Below are positions 1 to 7,391 of a stretch of DNA of 14,032 bases, one piece after another. The stretch is from contig JAISBK010000170.1 in the NCBI GenBank assembly GCA_031266255.1, forward strand, positions 1 to 14,032, in the 5' to 3' direction. The notes beneath the pieces are model-generated. The model was not told where the DNA came from, made no database searches, and saw only the letters and a list, made by a program, of their open reading frames with translations. Both the position numbers and the translations under genes were made by a program. Positions within the stretch are counted from its first letter, which is position 1; every line of letters begins with the position of its first letter. Source of the stretch: Treponema sp. Its GTDB lineage: Bacteria > Spirochaetota > Spirochaetia > Treponematales > Breznakiellaceae.

Positions 1-66
1 GTATTTTTCCGCCTCCTTTTGAGGATTATACCGGGAATGGAGGGTATGGTGCAGGCCGGGGGACAT
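1..66 (-). CDS. N-terminal fragment (22 codons) of a third gene in the minus-strand operon; possibly a DUF115/MptE-like protein
   Basis: An open frame starts with ATG at 66-64 on the minus strand and runs off the left edge of the window. It begins one base after the TAA stop of the upstream 307-residue gene (TAA-T-ATG), so it is almost certainly the next gene of the same operon and may be translationally coupled. The visible peptide contains HSRYNPQKEAEKY. A similar 'HSxYxPxKEAExx' string occurs, as I recall, near the start of DUF115/MptE-like proteins (6-hydroxymethylpterin diphosphokinase-like, related to motility accessory factors). That assignment is a weak inference from 13 residues. That this is coding is better supported, by the spacing and the uninterrupted frame. 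Confidence 0.6.
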   Translation of the reverse strand, partial: MSPGLHHTLHSRYNPQKEAEKY

Positions 67-67
67 A

Positions 68-991
68 TTAGCGGTATGGCCCTATCAAACTCAACAGCGC
101 ATCAGGGGTATCCGCCTCAAAGGTTAGTACCGTGCTGAGGCCCAAACCGTTTGAAAGCCGGTGGGCAAGTAATTCCCGGTCCAAGGGCTTTTGAAACAGC
201 GCAAGAAGATACGTGGCAGATACACGGATAAGGGAAGCCCACGGGGCTACCATCGGGAGAATTTGGGCCTTATCCCCTGAAAAGGCAAACAGGATACCCT
301 GAACCAGAGACTGCGTACTGGCATAGTATCGGCAGATCTCCTGGTGAAGGTCCAGAGGGTCAATGCCACGGGCTTCTGGGGGGTTCAGAGCCTGTGTTTG
401 ATGCTTGAGGACGTGAGGCTCAAGGACTTTATCCGGGCTTGTGCTTTCAGGGCAGCTCTCTTTTTCAGGAGCACGCAACACCACGCTAATATCCATAAGA
501 ATCCGGGCCATGAGACGAGGGTTAAACGGAGAATCCCCGGACTGTACTGCTGATGAGTGGGGAGAGGCTTCCTCGGCTAAGAGCAGCATAGACAAACAGG
601 GCTGCTTATCGTCTAACGGAAAGGCCCATATACTAGTCTGAGGATCCATAGAACTAATGGAAAGCATGGCCGGAGAGCCGATGTTATAGTAGAGCATACG
701 CTGAACCGGACTCTCTTGAGACCCCGACCCGTTTAAACCAGGGGGAAACCGTTCTGGAGGTATAACGGTCTTTTCTATCCCCATGCCGACTGAAGCGTAA
801 CCAGTATACATCCCATCAATCAAACGAAGGCAAATACCGCAATGAAACGAACCATAGGTTTTAAGCAGACTCAAGACCGTATAGGGAGAGGCGCCTTTTT
901 GGGCGATTCTCAAGATGCGATCCCGCAACATCTTCCCTTTATCATCTAGTTTGATGGCATTTTGAGAAACGGCTTTATATAAAAGCCCCAT
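68..991 (-). CDS. Unrecognised 307-residue protein, middle gene of the minus-strand operon
   Basis: I do not recognise this protein. The N-terminal 85 residues (a GLLYKA start, a helical stretch at about 17-45, then alternating strands around 49-80) could be a small GAF-like or other alpha/beta sensor fold, but no diagnostic motif is visible. Residues 140-210 are rich in Pro, Ser and Glu and probably form a flexible linker. The C-terminal 95 residues (about 212-307) look folded and hydrophobic. There is no signal peptide or clear membrane segment, so it is probably cytoplasmic. The ATG lies one base after the stop of the acidic 451-residue gene, in the context TAATATG, which suggests coupled translation. 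The following gene starts with exactly the same junction. A role shared with the acidic protein is inferred from the operon only. Confidence 0.8.
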   Translation of the reverse strand: MGLLYKAVSQNAIKLDDKGKMLRDRILRIAQKGASPYTVLSLLKTYGSFHCGICLRLIDGMYTGYASVGMGIEKTVIPPERFPPGLNGSGSQESPVQRMLYYNIGSPAMLSISSMDPQTSIWAFPLDDKQPCLSMLLLAEEASPHSSAVQSGDSPFNPRLMARILMDISVVLRAPEKESCPESTSPDKVLEPHVLKHQTQALNPPEARGIDPLDLHQEICRYYASTQSLVQGILFAFSGDKAQILPMVAPWASLIRVSATYLLALFQKPLDRELLAHRLSNGLGLSTVLTFEADTPDALLSLIGPYR

Positions 992-992
992 A

Positions 993-2348
993 TTATGCGA
1001 TCCCTAATTCATTAAAAAGTTTTTTGTAGGTATCAAAATAGTCGGATTCAGCAAATTCTCCGACTTTATCCTCCGGCAAGGATTCTAAGAGCTGATCCAT
1101 AAACAAAAGAACGTTTTTTATTTCCTGTTTCAAATTGAAGAGCTTATGGTCCGCAGTCCTGGTTACAGCCGGCGGCTCGTTCTGCTCTTCGTGATGCGGC
1201 GGATCCGCTTCGCCTGGGGAACCGGCGGCTGAGGTACCGCTTCCCCGGCCAATCCCTCCAGAGGTGTCATTTGGAGGCTCGTCATCGCTCTTGGTTTCGT
1301 CGTCGATTTCATCTTCAGGGCCAATAAGCGCTTCAAGCGCATTGAAGGCAAGATCTATTTCTTCTTCATCCTCAGGACTCAATTCAATGGGTATATCCTT
1401 AATCGACCCGTTTTCAATCAAGAGATCATCAATCAAGAAATTACCGGTTTGGTTAACCGAATGCTTATTGACGAGCTCATCTGGCGCAGCTTTTACCTGT
1501 TTTTCGGTAACAAGATCCGCGCTCTCCTCCTCAGGTAATACCCCTGGTTTCTCTTCATTCCCGGTCTCTTTCTTCAAGAGGATAGGATCATCTATCAAAG
1601 CTATTTCAAACGTATCTTTCGGGGAGGAAGGATCAGGGACTTCATCGGTCAGTTCGATTCCTCGGACAAAAGCCGCGGTATCGGTATATGCAGGCATCAA
1701 ATCTTTAGTGATACTAGGGCCCTTGAAGATATTGGTCAGTTCATCCCCGGTGATGGTAACCTTTTCATCCTCTGTTTCACAAGGATCTGCGGTCTTGGGC
1801 GTAAAAACTTCTGGGGATGTTTCCCGCCGGGTTACGAGCTCTTTAAGCGTGGATACTTCATGTCGTATCAACCTTAATTCTTCCAAAATATTTCTTAACA
1901 ATTGCCCTGCCTCGGTGTCTAGGCTGGGGATGGTTTGCTGAACTACTGGGACGTGCTCCAGTGCTTCCTCTTGCGAAAACATTGCATCTGAATCATGAGG
2001 GGATTCTGAATCAAGCACAGGACGTGAGGTATCAAGAAAATCTTCACTATTACGAGGATCATCATCTAAGCTCTTGGTAATCGAACGCTCATCTGTCTTT
2101 TCGCTTTTTTCTTTTTTTTCTATATGATAGATAAAATCCTGCTGTTTGGCGGAAGGATCTGGTTCAAGGAGTTCTTCAGTCCGTGCTTCATCTTGAAAAT
2201 TGAACATATCGGAAATATCCGATATTCCATCTGAAATGGTTTGAGGCTCACTTTTTACCCATACACCATAGACATCAAGTTCTTGAGAGGATCTACCCTT
2301 TTCCGAAAGGTCACCGTTATAGCCTACCGTGGACTTTTCACCTGTCAT
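993..2348 (-). CDS. Acidic, largely disordered protein with short conserved-looking ends; first gene of the minus-strand operon
   Basis: This is a 451-residue protein from ATG 2348, or 452 residues from the adjacent GTG at 2351. I prefer the ATG because the AGGAG motif (minus strand, 2358-2354) is 5 bases from it and only 2 from the GTG. Asp and Glu dominate, and long Ser/Pro/Gly/Asn-rich stretches indicate disorder. Three parts look ordered: an N-terminal stretch around residues 19-42 (DVYGVWVKSEPQ), a coiled-coil-like helix around 148-176 (leucine/isoleucine-spaced RNILEELRLIRHEV), and a C-terminal helical unit around 398-452 ending in a DYFDTYKKLF-type sequence. Scattered hydrophobic-acidic islands (around 203-215, 248-260, 305-323 and 331-345) look like binding motifs. 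There is no membrane segment. A scaffold or adaptor role is plausible but unproven. A run of eight A lies at codons 78-81. Confidence 0.85.
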   Translation of the reverse strand: MTGEKSTVGYNGDLSEKGRSSQELDVYGVWVKSEPQTISDGISDISDMFNFQDEARTEELLEPDPSAKQQDFIYHIEKKEKSEKTDERSITKSLDDDPRNSEDFLDTSRPVLDSESPHDSDAMFSQEEALEHVPVVQQTIPSLDTEAGQLLRNILEELRLIRHEVSTLKELVTRRETSPEVFTPKTADPCETEDEKVTITGDELTNIFKGPSITKDLMPAYTDTAAFVRGIELTDEVPDPSSPKDTFEIALIDDPILLKKETGNEEKPGVLPEEESADLVTEKQVKAAPDELVNKHSVNQTGNFLIDDLLIENGSIKDIPIELSPEDEEEIDLAFNALEALIGPEDEIDDETKSDDEPPNDTSGGIGRGSGTSAAGSPGEADPPHHEEQNEPPAVTRTADHKLFNLKQEIKNVLLFMDQLLESLPEDKVGEFAESDYFDTYKKLFNELGIA

Positions 2349-2351
2349 CAC

Positions 2352-2488
2352 CGCTCCTGCAGGATTAGCTCGTTAGTTATCCTATTAACTTTTATTATCG
2401 GCCACCGCAACGGATTCTTGAGACACCGGTACGGGGGGCCTGGGGAGATTCCTAAAGAATACCGAGAGAAAATCCGTAATTATAGATA
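2352..2488. promoter_or_regulatory. Divergent intergenic region between the acidic-protein operon and the FtsB-like gene
   Basis: This 137-base gap separates two genes that point away from each other, so it must hold both promoters or their leaders. The minus-strand gene has a clear AGGAG at 2358-2354. An AT-rich patch at 2375-2400 includes a 5-bp inverted repeat, AGTTA-6-TAACT, at 2375-2390, which could be a binding site. I could not find a convincing -35/-10 pair for either direction. The plus-strand gene lacks a Shine-Dalgarno sequence: the 25 bases before its ATG contain no GGAG-type motif. Confidence 0.4.
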
Positions 2489-2971
2489 ATGGGGTCCGTA
2501 AAATATCTCATTCCCATCTGGGTTGGGATTCTTGTTTATACGTTATTCTCAATAATACGGGGACCTGTAGGCTTATCTGCTTATAATCAACTCAACCGGG
2601 AACATGATAAACTCTCGGAAAACATGGAATCTTTAAAACGTATTAATAAAGAATTAGAAATTACCAAAGATGCCCTCATGTATGATAAAGAAACCATTGC
2701 TATGTATGCCCGGGATCTGGGGTATAGCAGGAGCAACGAGCGGTTCATCCGGATTGTGGGGCTTGAGGGAATCAGGAAACCCCAGGGTGAAGCAGGCCAA
2801 ATACTCACCGCAGTTAAACCCCAGTATATTTCCGACATCACGATCAAGATCGTCGCATTTTCTATTGGAGCAGGGCTTTTTCTCTGTATGTGGCTCCCTG
2901 ATTTCTTGGAGAATAGGCAAAACCGCCGCAGGACTCGAAAAACCAGCAGACTCCACCCTGAAGGACCTTAG
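2489..2971 (+). CDS. FtsB/DivIC-family septum formation initiator-like protein with an extra C-terminal membrane segment
   Basis: This is a 160-residue membrane protein. A membrane segment at about 5-23 is followed by a coiled coil at about 34-65 (NREHDKLSENMESLKRINKELE). Next comes the family-typical sequence at about 68-90 (ETIAMYARDLGYSRSNERFIRI), which resembles the 'E..AR..LGY...E.v..i' motif of FtsB/DivIC. These proteins join the FtsL-FtsQ/DivIB divisome subcomplex and are usually about 100-125 residues with one membrane pass. Here a second hydrophobic segment (about 116-137) and a strongly basic tail (NRQNRRRTRKTSR) follow, predicting a cytoplasmic C-terminus. The ATG is the first possible start after an in-frame TAG at 2483-2485. 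No Shine-Dalgarno sequence precedes it. Downstream, 127 bases separate it from the ABC operon, which has its own promoter. Confidence 0.75.
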   Translation: MGSVKYLIPIWVGILVYTLFSIIRGPVGLSAYNQLNREHDKLSENMESLKRINKELEITKDALMYDKETIAMYARDLGYSRSNERFIRIVGLEGIRKPQGEAGQILTAVKPQYISDITIKIVAFSIGAGLFLCMWLPDFLENRQNRRRTRKTSRLHPEGP

Positions 2972-3044
2972 AAAACCGACAGACATCTCCCGCCGGGAAA
3001 TGATTGTTCAGCTCATTTCAGGACGTAGTCGTATTTTCTGCTGC

Positions 3045-3074
3045 TTGAAATATAACCTAGCCTTGGGTTATTAT
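3045..3074 (+). promoter_or_regulatory. Sigma-70-type promoter of the Gld-type ABC operon, with an operator-like inverted repeat in its spacer
   Basis: TTGAAA (3045-3050) and TATTAT (3069-3074) each match the consensus in five of six positions, with an 18-base spacer. The expected start of transcription is near 3081, just before the AAGGAG at 3083-3088, so the leader would be very short. Within the spacer, ATAACC (3052-3057) and GGTTAT (3066-3071) form a perfect 6-bp inverted repeat over 20 bases, whose right arm runs into the -10 box. A bound repressor would cover the promoter. That this is an operator is an inference. Confidence 0.55.
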
Positions 3075-3098
3075 GCCTTTTTAAGGAGTAAATGCCCC

Positions 3099-4058
3099 AT
3101 GATAGAAGTTCAGGGACTCACCAAACGGTACGGCCCGGTTGAGGCAGTACGGGGTGTATCTTTTACTGTAGGTACCGAGCAAGTCCTCGGCTTCCTGGGC
3201 CCTAACGGAGCCGGGAAGACCACCATCATGAAGATCCTTACGGGATACCATTTCCCTTCTGCAGGAACCGCTTTAGTAGCCGGCATTTCTGTTCAGGAGG
3301 ATCCGGTGGAAGTGAAAAAGCGTATTGGCTACCTACCTGAAAGCGTTCCCCTCTACGGGGATCTCACGGTAGATGAATACCTTTCTTTTATAGCTGATGC
3401 CCGGATGGTTCGACCAGATGCCCGGAAAGAAGCCATACAGAGCAGCCTTGCGGCTTGTGGCTTGGAGCAGGTAGCAGGAAAACCCATCGAAACCCTGTCC
3501 AAAGGGTATAAACAACGGGTGGGCCTGGCCCAGGCCATCATCCATGATCCTCCCATCCTTATCCTGGACGAACCCACTTCAGGATTAGACCCGAATCAGA
3601 TCATCGAAATCCGGAATCTCATCAAAGAACTGGGAAAACGAAAGACCGTGATCCTTTCCACCCATATACTGCAGGAGGTTGAGGCGGTTTGTTCTCAGGT
3701 GCTCATCCTCAACGAAGGCCGTATTGCCGCGCAGGGCAGGCCAGAGGAAATCGCCGGGACCCTAAAGGGAACCGATACCTGGGAATTGACCCTCAAAGGC
3801 GCGGATCTACCGGGAATCACCGAAAAAGCCCGGCAACTCACCGGTACCGGCGCCGCAGTGAGCGTCCAGGAAGGGGAAGCCCCTGGTACGGTCCATCTGC
3901 GGTTTACCCTGGGAAGGGATGGTACCGGAAGTATAGACGGGGAGCGGATTTTTGACTGGGCTGTGGCCGAGGGTCTTAAAATCTTACAGATGAACCAAAA
4001 GAAACTCAGCCTAGAAGACATCTTCGTAAAACTCACCGGTGAGGAGGGAGCTGCATGA
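3099..4058 (+). CDS. GldA-like ABC transporter ATP-binding subunit
   Basis: This 319-residue cytoplasmic ATPase powers the membrane complex encoded just downstream. All nucleotide-binding motifs are intact: Walker A GPNGAGKT (34-41), ABC signature LSKGYKQR (133-140), Walker B ILILDE with catalytic Glu158, the D-loop SGLD, and switch His189 in STHIL. The Q-loop region reads GYLPESVPLY (77-86), with Pro-Glu where many ABC proteins have Gln, as is usual in the GldA/NatA-like group. The C-terminal 90 residues form the extra domain typical of ABC-2 exporter ATPases. The frame stays open further upstream, but ATG 3099 is the right start: it follows AAGGAG (3083-3088) by 10 bases and begins the canonical 'MIEVQGLTKRYG' opening. 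The stop overlaps the permease start (ATGA). Confidence 0.95.
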   Translation: MIEVQGLTKRYGPVEAVRGVSFTVGTEQVLGFLGPNGAGKTTIMKILTGYHFPSAGTALVAGISVQEDPVEVKKRIGYLPESVPLYGDLTVDEYLSFIADARMVRPDARKEAIQSSLAACGLEQVAGKPIETLSKGYKQRVGLAQAIIHDPPILILDEPTSGLDPNQIIEIRNLIKELGKRKTVILSTHILQEVEAVCSQVLILNEGRIAAQGRPEEIAGTLKGTDTWELTLKGADLPGITEKARQLTGTGAAVSVQEGEAPGTVHLRFTLGRDGTGSIDGERIFDWAVAEGLKILQMNQKKLSLEDIFVKLTGEEGAA

Positions 4059-4807
4059 TAAACCATGATGTAGCATACAAAACCCCAGGAAAAGCCTTGG
4101 CCTTAGTACGGAAGGAACTCTATTCGTATAGTATTGCCCCCTTCTTTTATGGCATCACCGTGTTTTTTCTCCTGTTTGTTTCGATATGGCTCTTTTACGT
4201 GCAGCGCTTCTTTACCTTAAATACCGCGACCTTGCGGCCTTTTTTTGCGGCCTTTCCCTTAGGGTTTGTCCTGGTGATCCCGGCGATTACCATGAAAGGC
4301 TGGGCAGAAGAACGAAAACTCGGAAGCATTGAACTGTTGCTCACCATGCCCTTCTCTGAATGGGATCTCGTACTGGGAAAGTTCATTGCTTCCTTCACCG
4401 TGCTGGGGCTTATCATCGCCTTGACCATTCCCGTACCCTTGAGCCTCCTCTCTCTCGGTGATTTTGACGGCGGGGTGATTCTGGGTGAATATGCCGGGGC
4501 GCTCCTTTTGGGGGCGAGTGCCACGAGTCTTGGGCTGTTGCTCTCGTGCTTATTTAGAAACCAGGCTGGGGCCTTTTTGGGGAGCGCAGTGGTACTCCTG
4601 ATTATGATGTTTATCAATCAGACTACCCTGACCCTGAACCTCCCGCCCCTGGTAAGCGAAGGGATAAACTTCTTTTCTCTGTCCTTTCATTTTGAAACCT
4701 TTTCCAAGGGCATCATTGATACCCGGGATGTAGCGTTCTTCGTATTGACTACGGTGTTGTTCTTGTTTTTGAACACCCGGGTCCTCATATTCAGGAAATG
4801 GAGGTAA
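4055..4807 (+). CDS. ABC-2 type permease, GldF-like
   Basis: This 250-residue integral membrane protein has about six hydrophobic segments (roughly 28-50, 63-82, 107-130, 140-163, 170-190 and 227-245). The cytoplasmic stretch EERKLGSIELLLTMPFSEWD after segment 2 is the characteristic coupling region of GldF/NosY-type ABC-2 permeases, which contacts the ATPase. Length and layout fit GldF (about 240 residues). It starts inside the ATPase stop codon with a 4-base overlap and is preceded by a GAGGAGGGAG ribosome site at 4041-4050. Its stop TAA overlaps the GGAGGT (4800-4805) that serves the next gene, so all subunits are probably made in fixed ratio. In gliding Bacteroidetes the homologue is needed for motility. 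Here the substrate is unknown. Confidence 0.92.
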   Translation: MINHDVAYKTPGKALALVRKELYSYSIAPFFYGITVFFLLFVSIWLFYVQRFFTLNTATLRPFFAAFPLGFVLVIPAITMKGWAEERKLGSIELLLTMPFSEWDLVLGKFIASFTVLGLIIALTIPVPLSLLSLGDFDGGVILGEYAGALLLGASATSLGLLLSCLFRNQAGAFLGSAVVLLIMMFINQTTLTLNLPPLVSEGINFFSLSFHFETFSKGIIDTRDVAFFVLTTVLFLFLNTRVLIFRKWR

Positions 4808-4810
4808 GGG

Positions 4811-6409
4811 ATGACGCAACAAGAAGTACGGATCATCACCGGCTTAAGTGTTCTTGCCCTGATTTTAGGGCTTTTAGTAAGTCGCCGCCTGTGGTTCAGG
4901 ATCGACTTGACGAAGAATCACGCCTATACCATTTCTGAGGTTTCCCGGAAACTGTATACGGAAATCCCTGACCAGGTACGAATCACCTATTATCTTTCGG
5001 ATAAACTGGCAGCCATGCATCCTGTACCTGGGGAGATTGAAGACCTGTTACGGGAATACGCGACCTATTCCCGGGGGAAGATCCGGTTCACCCGGCGGGA
5101 TCCTGCCAAGGCCGGGCTGGATCAGGCGGTGGAGCGGCTCGGTATCCAAGCCCAGCAGATTCAGACCGTGGAGCGAGACCAGGCTAGTGTTGCCACGGTC
5201 TATACCGGTATCGCCATTGAGTACCTGGACCAGGTTGAGGTATTACCCGTGGTGTTTTCCCTAGAAACCTTGGAATACGATTTGACTTCCCGGATTCGGT
5301 CTCTGGTACGGGGCCTCGATCGGGAGATGGGGGTTATCGTGGCGGATGCGTACCGGCAGTGGACGAGTGATTATCAATACCTCAATCAAAGCCTGGCCCA
5401 ATCAGGGTTCAGGGTACGGCTCATCAATGGAGGGGATGAAATCCCCGATGCCTTGCCGGTGCTGTTTGTCCTTGGGGGAACCGAGGATTTGGATGAATGG
5501 GCGCTTTACCGTATAGACCGGTATATTCAAGGAGGAGGCAAAGTGCTGTTTGCCCTGGAAAGCGTGTTTATCGATACGCAGGGTAACCTCAATGCCCGGT
5601 TGCTGATGGATAAGGGCTTGCTGGCCATGGTTTCATGGTACGGTGCCACGGTAAAACCAGAACTGGTCTTGGATCGTTCCGCGTTGCCCCTGCAATATCA
5701 GACTCAGAACCCGAGCGGCGCCATCCAAATACACCTGGTTCGGTATCCCCATTGGATAGGGATACTGGAAGAAAATGGTAATAAACAGCATCCGCTCACC
5801 GCGCAATTCAGCGGGGTAGATCTATTCTGGTCTAGTCCCCTTGAACTGAATCCCCCGGACCAGGTGAGCGGCGAGCCGCTCTTTACCAGTTCACCGGAAG
5901 CGTGGTTACAGACCAAGGATTTTACGGTGGATCCGGTTATGGGGGCTGCGCTTTTTGAACGAGAAGCCCTGGATACCAAGGGGGTAAAGCTATTGGGCGC
6001 TGCGCTTTACGGCAGGTTTCCCAGCTATTTTGCCAATCTGCCCAAACCGGTTAGGGAGGGGGCTGAGGAATTACCGGATATGCCTGCAGCATCCCAGGAA
6101 TCCCGGATCATCGTTATTGGCGATACGGATATAGCCTCGAACTTTACCCGAGGGGAGCCGCGGAATTTTGATTTTCTTGTCCAAGCTGCATCCTGGCTGG
6201 GTAATGATGATGATATCATCGGTATTCGGAACCGAGAGAACCAGGGAGGGCGCCTGGATAAGATCCTTAATGAAGAAAAACGGGTCATGGCTATGGTGTT
6301 TGCCCGGATTATCAATGTGGTATTCATCCCCTTGGGGGTTATTGTGGTGGGAGTCTGCTTTGCCTGGAGACGGCGTTCCCGAATAAGGAGCTTACATAAT
6401 GGTGTATAA
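4811..6409 (+). CDS. gldG: GldG-like ABC transporter auxiliary protein
   Basis: This 532-residue protein is anchored at both ends: a membrane segment at about 9-26 and another near 495-517, followed by a basic tail (RRRSRIR). The large middle part lies outside the cytoplasmic membrane. The GldG family hallmarks are visible: RIDLTKNHAYTISEVSRKL after the first segment, LGIQAQQIQTVERDQ around 111-125, and an 'EVLPVVFSLETLEYDLTSRI' stretch before a second alpha/beta domain. GldG partners GldF and GldA in an ABC complex of unknown substrate. Translation starts from a strong GGAGGT located 5 bases before the ATG and overlapping the permease stop. The last 11 bases overlap the DUF4340 gene. The name follows family resemblance and does not imply gliding. 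Confidence 0.88.
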   Translation: MTQQEVRIITGLSVLALILGLLVSRRLWFRIDLTKNHAYTISEVSRKLYTEIPDQVRITYYLSDKLAAMHPVPGEIEDLLREYATYSRGKIRFTRRDPAKAGLDQAVERLGIQAQQIQTVERDQASVATVYTGIAIEYLDQVEVLPVVFSLETLEYDLTSRIRSLVRGLDREMGVIVADAYRQWTSDYQYLNQSLAQSGFRVRLINGGDEIPDALPVLFVLGGTEDLDEWALYRIDRYIQGGGKVLFALESVFIDTQGNLNARLLMDKGLLAMVSWYGATVKPELVLDRSALPLQYQTQNPSGAIQIHLVRYPHWIGILEENGNKQHPLTAQFSGVDLFWSSPLELNPPDQVSGEPLFTSSPEAWLQTKDFTVDPVMGAALFEREALDTKGVKLLGAALYGRFPSYFANLPKPVREGAEELPDMPAASQESRIIVIGDTDIASNFTRGEPRNFDFLVQAASWLGNDDDIIGIRNRENQGGRLDKILNEEKRVMAMVFARIINVVFIPLGVIVVGVCFAWRRRSRIRSLHNGV

Positions 6410-7391
6410 AAAGAAAGTGCTTTTCCTGTCATGTCTTGTAGGGGTCTTGGCACTCCTCTATGGAGGGACCTTGATTTTTGAGCCTGAACGGGTGAATTCC
6501 CGGAATGCCGCGTTTCAATGGCTTGATCCTAAGATGCTGGACGAAGTTGCGCGAATAGAACTATCCGGTTCAGGAGATGCTCTTAGTCTGGTACGGAAAG
6601 ATACGGGTTGGTTTGTTTCCCGGGATGAGGGGGATTATCCGGCAAAACCTGAGCGGATTGATGATTTCTTGCGGCTCCTTTCCACCAAGGGAAGTTACCC
6701 GGTTCGGGGAACCGAAACTGCTTCCCATGAACGGCTGGGGCTTACCGAAGACACTGCATCTCGGATCCTGATCCAGGGAGGGACTACCGGGTATCCCTTA
6801 CTTGATCTCTTGGTAGGCCATCGGGATCCTACCGGGCGTGAGGTATACCTCAGAATCCAGGATCGTCCGGAGGTTCGTTCCGGGAATGATACCTTTTCCG
6901 GGTACATCTCCGGTTCTCGGACATCCTGGTACAATCTTCGCCTTTTCCCAGACACAGAAAATGCGGTCGAATCGGTTCAGCGCATTACCGTGGATCCCCT
7001 TACCCTTGAGGCAACTGGGGAGGAGCAAGAGGGACCGAGTATGCCGGAACCGTCCTTTAGCCTAAGCAGATCTGGGGGAGGGTGGATTATCGAGGGCGCC
7101 ACGGTGAACGAACTGGACAATCAGCGGGTAGAATCGTATATACGGTCGATCTTGGAAGCGGAAGGGGAAGATTTTATCCCCGCTTCTGAAGCAAGTACCA
7201 ATGATGGGTTTACCCAAGGCAGTATCGTCCTGGATTGGGGAAACGGTCTGAGCCGTAGCATCAGGATAGGCCCGGGCTTAGAAGCAAACCAGCGGAGTGC
7301 GGTGGTTTCTGATACTCCTTGGGTATATGCCTTGGCGGAATGGACGGTAAACCGGATATTCAGGGCTGCTTCGTATTTTGAGAAGCCATAA
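6399..7391 (+). CDS. DUF4340 protein, last gene of the Gld-type operon
   Basis: This 330-residue protein has a single N-terminal membrane anchor (about 7-26), and the rest should face the periplasm. It resembles the DUF4340 proteins that commonly follow gldG: an opening 'ARIELSGSGDALSLVRKDTGWFVS' unit, then 'YPAKPERIDDFLRLLST' with a short helix, and a repeat of that plan in the second half (FSLSRSGGGWIIEGATVNELDNQRVESYIRSI, about 210-245). This suggests two tandem copies of one fold. It begins inside the 3' end of gldG (11-base overlap) with AAGGAG at 6385-6390. The 3' end overlaps the convergent minus-strand gene by 32 bases and no terminator hairpin is seen. A role as accessory to the ABC complex follows from conserved gene order. 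Confidence 0.85.
   Translation: MVYKKKVLFLSCLVGVLALLYGGTLIFEPERVNSRNAAFQWLDPKMLDEVARIELSGSGDALSLVRKDTGWFVSRDEGDYPAKPERIDDFLRLLSTKGSYPVRGTETASHERLGLTEDTASRILIQGGTTGYPLLDLLVGHRDPTGREVYLRIQDRPEVRSGNDTFSGYISGSRTSWYNLRLFPDTENAVESVQRITVDPLTLEATGEEQEGPSMPEPSFSLSRSGGGWIIEGATVNELDNQRVESYIRSILEAEGEDFIPASEASTNDGFTQGSIVLDWGNGLSRSIRIGPGLEANQRSAVVSDTPWVYALAEWTVNRIFRAASYFEKP

Noticed and set aside
1264..1941. A 225-codon plus-strand frame, very rich in Ser
   Set aside because: It is antisense to the acidic-protein gene; the Ser richness mirrors Asp/Glu/Ser codons on the other strand, and it has no motif or ribosome site.
2241..2489. An 82-codon plus-strand frame whose stop overlaps the FtsB-like start as TAATG
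   Set aside because: Most of it is antisense to the acidic-protein gene. Only the last part, about residues 61-82, lies in the gap, and there is no good start or ribosome site there. The TAATG overlap is noted, since the FtsB-like gene lacks its own ribosome site.
2997..3019. Inverted repeat GAAATGA-9-TCATTTC after the FtsB-like gene as a terminator
   Set aside because: The stem is AT-rich, the loop is large and there is no T run after it; probably chance.
2670..3098. A long N-terminal extension of the ABC ATPase frame
   Set aside because: It overlaps the FtsB-like gene in another frame. The promoter, the AAGGAG site and the conserved ATPase opening all place the start at 3099.
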